From Dyadobacter jiangsuensis (GTDB lineage Bacteria; Bacteroidota; Bacteroidia; Cytophagales; Spirosomataceae): a stretch of 64,000 nt of DNA. Of the stretch, positions 60,853 through 64,000 are shown one piece after another. The translations under genes were made by a program, and so were the position numbers. Under the pieces are notes generated by a model. That model searched no databases, was not told where the DNA came from, and saw only the letters and a program-made list of their open reading frames with translations. The stretch is taken from contig NZ_PYAS01000013.1 of assembly GCF_003014695.1 (NCBI RefSeq), positions 216,731 to 280,730 of the forward strand, in the 5' to 3' direction. The number at the start of each line of letters is the position of its first letter. Position 1 is the stretch's first letter.

Positions 60853-62838
60853 TTATCTGCTGATGATCAAATGTGATAGCTCCGGATCAGATAGCATCAT
60901 CTCCATCTGTGAGAAAATAATCGTCTCAACATCTTCTTTGATCTGCCGGTAGTTGGCATCGATAGCCTGTGGGCTTACGTTTCGGATGATCGGTAAGGGC
61001 TTTTGGTTTGCTTGCTGACGGCTGAGCGCTTTATGGTCGTTGACCAGCGTGCAGTGAAATGTTTTCAGCTCTAAGGGCTGATCGGGATTATCGGCGCACA
61101 TCCCGACAAATTCACCCGCGCTTAGGGCCGCTATGCGCGAAGGCGGGATGGCCGCATCCAGCTGCTTGGAGCGGCTGATGGAGGTGTCGGCCCTGTTGAT
61201 TGAAAGACTGGTGCGGTTCTGGTTGATTCTGCCAAAGCGCTCAGAGAGCTGTTTGGCAGTATCGCCAGTAACCTGCCCTGAGATGATGTTACCGGTTATG
61301 TTCATCACAACATCGGCAAGTTCTCTTCCATAATCCTTTCGGAGCTGACTTAAATCCTGGATTCCGACCGTTGTGGCCACTTTGTTTTGCCTGGCAGTAG
61401 CTATCAGCGAATCGATGTGGTTCAGATAAACAGTGGGAAATTCATCAAAGACAAGACTGGACTTTTGTCTGTCCTTTTGGTTGACTGCTTTTATCAGGCG
61501 TGAGATGTACAGCGAGACCACCGCACCATACGTTTGGATTTTGGCCGGATTGTTGCCCATGCAGACGATTTTTGGCTCTCGCGGATTATTGATATCAAGG
61601 GAAAAGTCACTTCCTGAAAGAACATAGTACAGCTGTGGCGATGAGAGGCGGGCCATCGAAATCTGAGCCGAAGCGATCTGGCCCTCTAGCTGCTGGTTAG
61701 CGTGGTGAATGAATGCGGATATAAAAGGATTGATCAGCGCCTGTATTTCCTTTTGGGTTCTGAGCACTGAGAAAAGTTTGGCGTGCTCTGTCTGCATCAG
61801 CTCGACTGCGTGAGGAAGGGTGCAATAGGCACCGTTCTGGTATTTTCTCAAAAACCATATGATCGCTGTTAAAAAGTTGATCGGGGATTCAACAAAAAAA
61901 TCGCCCTGGCGGCGGATCCATTCCCGGTTGAGCCCCATCAGGATCGTGCGGGCCGATTCTGCTGCATCAGAAATATCGGTCATCGAGGCTGGTTCCAAGG
62001 GGTTGCACCGGTGCGAGCGTGAGAGGTCATCAAAATTCACATAGTAAAATGCCTTGGCTGCACCGGGCTGCTCTGCCGCATTGAGCCAGGTGTTGTAGGC
62101 GATGCTGGTCAGATCGTCAAATTTGAAATCATAAATAAACATTGAAAAACCCTTCTGGATGTGCTGAGTGATGATATGACGGATCACGTAGTAGGTTTTT
62201 CCAGAGCCGGGAGAGCCGACTACAAGTATGCCCCGGAATGGGTTGATAAAGTTAACCCAACTGCTGCGCGTTTTTCTGCCGAGCCGGTAGCTGGCTTTCA
62301 GATTGATTGAGTACTGGTTTTGCAGAAGCTGCTCGTGCTGGGGGAATGTTTCGTTATCTGCGTTGAAGACATCGACGTTAAGTTTTTGATGGATTACCCG
62401 TGAAATCCGTGAGCCGCCCTGTAAGATGGCCAGGTAGCTGACTGAGCACCAAAACAGGTAAACTGCCGCTGTAAAGGGGCTAGCAGCGCCAAGCTCGAAA
62501 GCCAAAAAGGAAAAATGAAAACACAGAAGACCTGCAATAACCCAGCCAAGCGGGGAGGCGATCGTAAGCTCATCATCTTTTTTGCCTTTGGCGCCCAGCA
62601 GCGAGATAAAAAGAAATAGCAGCGCTGCCAGCTTGGTCCTTTGAAAACTATCAAACAGGCCCGTTTTTGCGATCTGCTCTAAAATTCTCACAATCCAAGG
62701 TGGGGTCAGTTGCCAGAATTCAAAGGCGCGGTAGCAGTAATAATAGTAGTGCAGTGCCAGCAGCGCCAGGCTGATCAACCGGCTCATATCGGTGATTTTG
62801 TGTAAGGCTTGCTGGTTTTCTGAGGTTGCGTGTGTCAT
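60853..62838 (-). CDS. MobC-like conjugative coupling protein (TraG/VirD4 family ATPase)
   Basis: The protein has 661 residues. The N-terminal region has about four membrane helices (about 20-140), then a coupling-protein ATPase with Walker A LVVGSPGSGKT (208-215) and Walker B LVFDEFPTVYLN, and a C-terminal TraM-recognition-like region with GRELADVVMNITGNIISGQV. It delivers the relaxase-DNA complex to the type IV channel. It lies 11 bp downstream of the relaxase gene, as in Bacteroidota mobilizable elements (mobB-mobC). Confidence 0.9.
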   Translation of the reverse strand: MTHATSENQQALHKITDMSRLISLALLALHYYYYCYRAFEFWQLTPPWIVRILEQIAKTGLFDSFQRTKLAALLFLFISLLGAKGKKDDELTIASPLGWVIAGLLCFHFSFLAFELGAASPFTAAVYLFWCSVSYLAILQGGSRISRVIHQKLNVDVFNADNETFPQHEQLLQNQYSINLKASYRLGRKTRSSWVNFINPFRGILVVGSPGSGKTYYVIRHIITQHIQKGFSMFIYDFKFDDLTSIAYNTWLNAAEQPGAAKAFYYVNFDDLSRSHRCNPLEPASMTDISDAAESARTILMGLNREWIRRQGDFFVESPINFLTAIIWFLRKYQNGAYCTLPHAVELMQTEHAKLFSVLRTQKEIQALINPFISAFIHHANQQLEGQIASAQISMARLSSPQLYYVLSGSDFSLDINNPREPKIVCMGNNPAKIQTYGAVVSLYISRLIKAVNQKDRQKSSLVFDEFPTVYLNHIDSLIATARQNKVATTVGIQDLSQLRKDYGRELADVVMNITGNIISGQVTGDTAKQLSERFGRINQNRTSLSINRADTSISRSKQLDAAIPPSRIAALSAGEFVGMCADNPDQPLELKTFHCTLVNDHKALSRQQANQKPLPIIRNVSPQAIDANYRQIKEDVETIIFSQMEMMLSDPELSHLIISR

Positions 62839-62849
62839 TAGTTAAGTAC

Positions 62850-63920
62850 TTAAAGTTGTAATGAGATTTGTCTGCGTTTTTTTCTGAGAAGCTTTTTCAG
62901 CTCACGCGGCAGGTAATCCGCTTGTGGCGCCGGGTCAAGCAGTAGTTTCAAAAGACTCTCATCAGCTTCGCGCTGGCCGGATTGACCCTCAATGCTTTGA
63001 TCAGCGCTGTCTTGGCCCTTAGCCTGCCAGGGCAGCGGGTGGGCCAACGGATTTTGGTACTGGGCTGGGCCATGGATCCTTTCAAATTCTGCGAAGTGCT
63101 TTTGCAACCCAAAATGAGTGTAGCGTTCTCCCAACCGGCTGGCTGAGCAGGCTGCACGCGAGCGGAAATCGACAAAAATGATTTCGGAGAGCTGACCAGC
63201 CGGCGTGAAAGCGTAGACGGCTTTGATGCCATCTTTTGAGAGACGATCGTCCAAATCGGCCAGCGACCTTGTTTGAGTTGTGACCAGGGCCAGATCGATC
63301 AATGTCCTGATACGCTGGGTATGCAGCGCAATTACCGCGCTGTTGGCTATGAAACGTTGTTGAAGATAGCTCATGTTGGGTTTGCCATCAAGCCGGCTGG
63401 CTTTCAGAGGACTTCCGGTTTTCTTTCCGTTTTGGGTGAGCATCTGATAGCTCAGGCCCTGATGCAGGCGGGTTTTAGAGCCTGGTCTGCCCGGGTTGGC
63501 GGCCAGATTATAGTGCCGTAGCACCGCGTTGAGCTCTATGATCGTGCAGTATTTGAAGTAAGGCAGCACCACCGAGAGAACCTGTGAGATGGCAAGCGCT
63601 GCCGGCATCTTGCCATATTGCAGTCTTTGAGCGCTTTCAAGCTTTGGAGCTGGCAATACCCTCCCGTCAGAAGCAGTCAATTGATATTGCTTCTCTATTT
63701 GTTTGAGCGCGTTTTTGGCAAAGGCTTCCCTGACATGGAAGACTGTGTTACGCGAGCCGTCTGCTTTTACGTTAACAGTGACAAGGTGCAGGTGGGGATG
63801 CAGCGTATCCAGATGCTGGTAAACCAGAAAAGGCTGCTGGCCCAGGCCGATATGGTCCATATAGGCCTGGGAGATCTCTTTAAGCTGCTGGCCGTTGAGC
63901 TTGTCTGGGTATTTCGGAGA
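62850..63920 (-). CDS. MobB-like relaxase, interrupted at its N-terminus
   Basis: The visible protein runs from SPKYPDKLNGQQLKEISQAY to the stop. It includes the relaxase metal-site motif HPHLHLVTVN (HxHxxxxxN) and a long basic C-terminal region. The first ATG in frame is at 63860 but recognisable relaxase sequence extends upstream to about 63920, where the IS21-like end begins. The N-terminal catalytic Tyr region is therefore absent, and the gene is probably inactive or a 5'-truncated fragment. With the coupling protein it marks an integrated mobilizable element. Confidence 0.75.
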   Translation of the reverse strand, partial: SPKYPDKLNGQQLKEISQAYMDHIGLGQQPFLVYQHLDTLHPHLHLVTVNVKADGSRNTVFHVREAFAKNALKQIEKQYQLTASDGRVLPAPKLESAQRLQYGKMPAALAISQVLSVVLPYFKYCTIIELNAVLRHYNLAANPGRPGSKTRLHQGLSYQMLTQNGKKTGSPLKASRLDGKPNMSYLQQRFIANSAVIALHTQRIRTLIDLALVTTQTRSLADLDDRLSKDGIKAVYAFTPAGQLSEIIFVDFRSRAACSASRLGERYTHFGLQKHFAEFERIHGPAQYQNPLAHPLPWQAKGQDSADQSIEGQSGQREADESLLKLLLDPAPQADYLPRELKKLLRKKRRQISLQL

Positions 63921-64000
63921 AGTTGACCACCTGATTCCGTGGCAAATTGACCACCTAATTATCTGGCGGCCGGTAGCAGAAAAAAGCTGCAGAAGCAGTT
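63921..64000. mobile_element. End of an IS21-like insertion sequence (partial)
   Basis: Two copies of TTGACCACCT occur 25 bp apart (63923-63932, 63948-63956), the closely spaced terminal-repeat pattern of IS21-family elements (GTGGTCAA-type repeats). They begin exactly where relaxase coding similarity stops. The transposase genes would lie beyond the window. Confidence 0.55.

Noticed and set aside
1..64000. tRNA or rRNA genes
   Set aside because: No cloverleaf-like sequence or rRNA signature was recognised in the intergenic regions I read; a dedicated tRNA scan was not possible here.

Overview
The window looks like a chromosomal segment of a Bacteroidota bacterium, most likely order Cytophagales (a Dyadobacter/Spirosoma-type genome is my guess, not something the sequence proves). 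The reasons are a type IX secretion sorting domain, Bacteroidota-specific lipoprotein families (DUF4270, DUF4907, kelch lipoproteins), Wzi-like capsule proteins, promoters of the Bacteroidota type (-33 TTG, about 19 bp, -7 TAnnTTTG), and few purine-rich ribosome binding sites. No rRNA or tRNA gene was seen.

Layout. 1-2.9 kb: rimP-nusA-infB operon on the minus strand, infB cut by the window edge. 3-8.4 kb: a membrane-anchored endonuclease/exonuclease/phosphatase-family protein, a kelch lipoprotein with its DUF4907 partner, a DUF4270 lipoprotein and a bestrophin. 8.5-14.3 kb: a complete tolC-acrA-acrB-type RND efflux operon. 14.7-21.4 kb: a sodium:solute symporter preceded by an overlapping 47-aa membrane protein, then two alpha-L-rhamnosidase-family enzymes on the plus strand.

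21.4-47.2 kb is a large exopolysaccharide/capsule locus, almost all on the minus strand: three Wzi-like outer-membrane proteins, a CpsB-type phosphatase, Wza-type export lipoprotein, Wzc-type tyrosine autokinase, Wzy-like polymerase, Wzx-like flippase, polysaccharide pyruvyl transferase, two glycosyltransferases, a beta-helix protein, rfbC-rfbB-rfbA and a separate rfbD (complete dTDP-L-rhamnose pathway), a DUF1800/DUF1501 pair, the initiating sugar-phosphate transferase and a T9SS-sorted protein. Together these describe a Wzx/Wzy-type, probably rhamnose-containing polymer. The rhamnosidases next door could remodel or salvage such a polymer (inference).

47.3-58.6 kb is mixed: an ABC exporter, DUF1080 and YdeI-like proteins, an AraC-type regulator divergent from an aldehyde dehydrogenase-DUF779 pair, a DEAD-box helicase, a DUF1361 protein, a TruC-like pseudouridine synthase, a decayed hexapeptide acetyltransferase and an acyltransferase-3 protein. 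58.8-64 kb: an atypical response regulator, a gene-poor 1.3-kb stretch, then a MobC-like coupling protein and a MobB-like relaxase that appears interrupted by the end of an IS21-like element at the window edge.

The most unusual signal is a short directional motif, consensus ACTCAACGTTAT, 0-13 nt upstream of an ATG in front of ten places in the exopolysaccharide locus (nine genes plus a mini-ORF ahead of wzy). It behaves like a locus-specific regulatory element. A second is a 10-bp-periodic inverted repeat array between two convergent genes at 50.4-50.55 kb.
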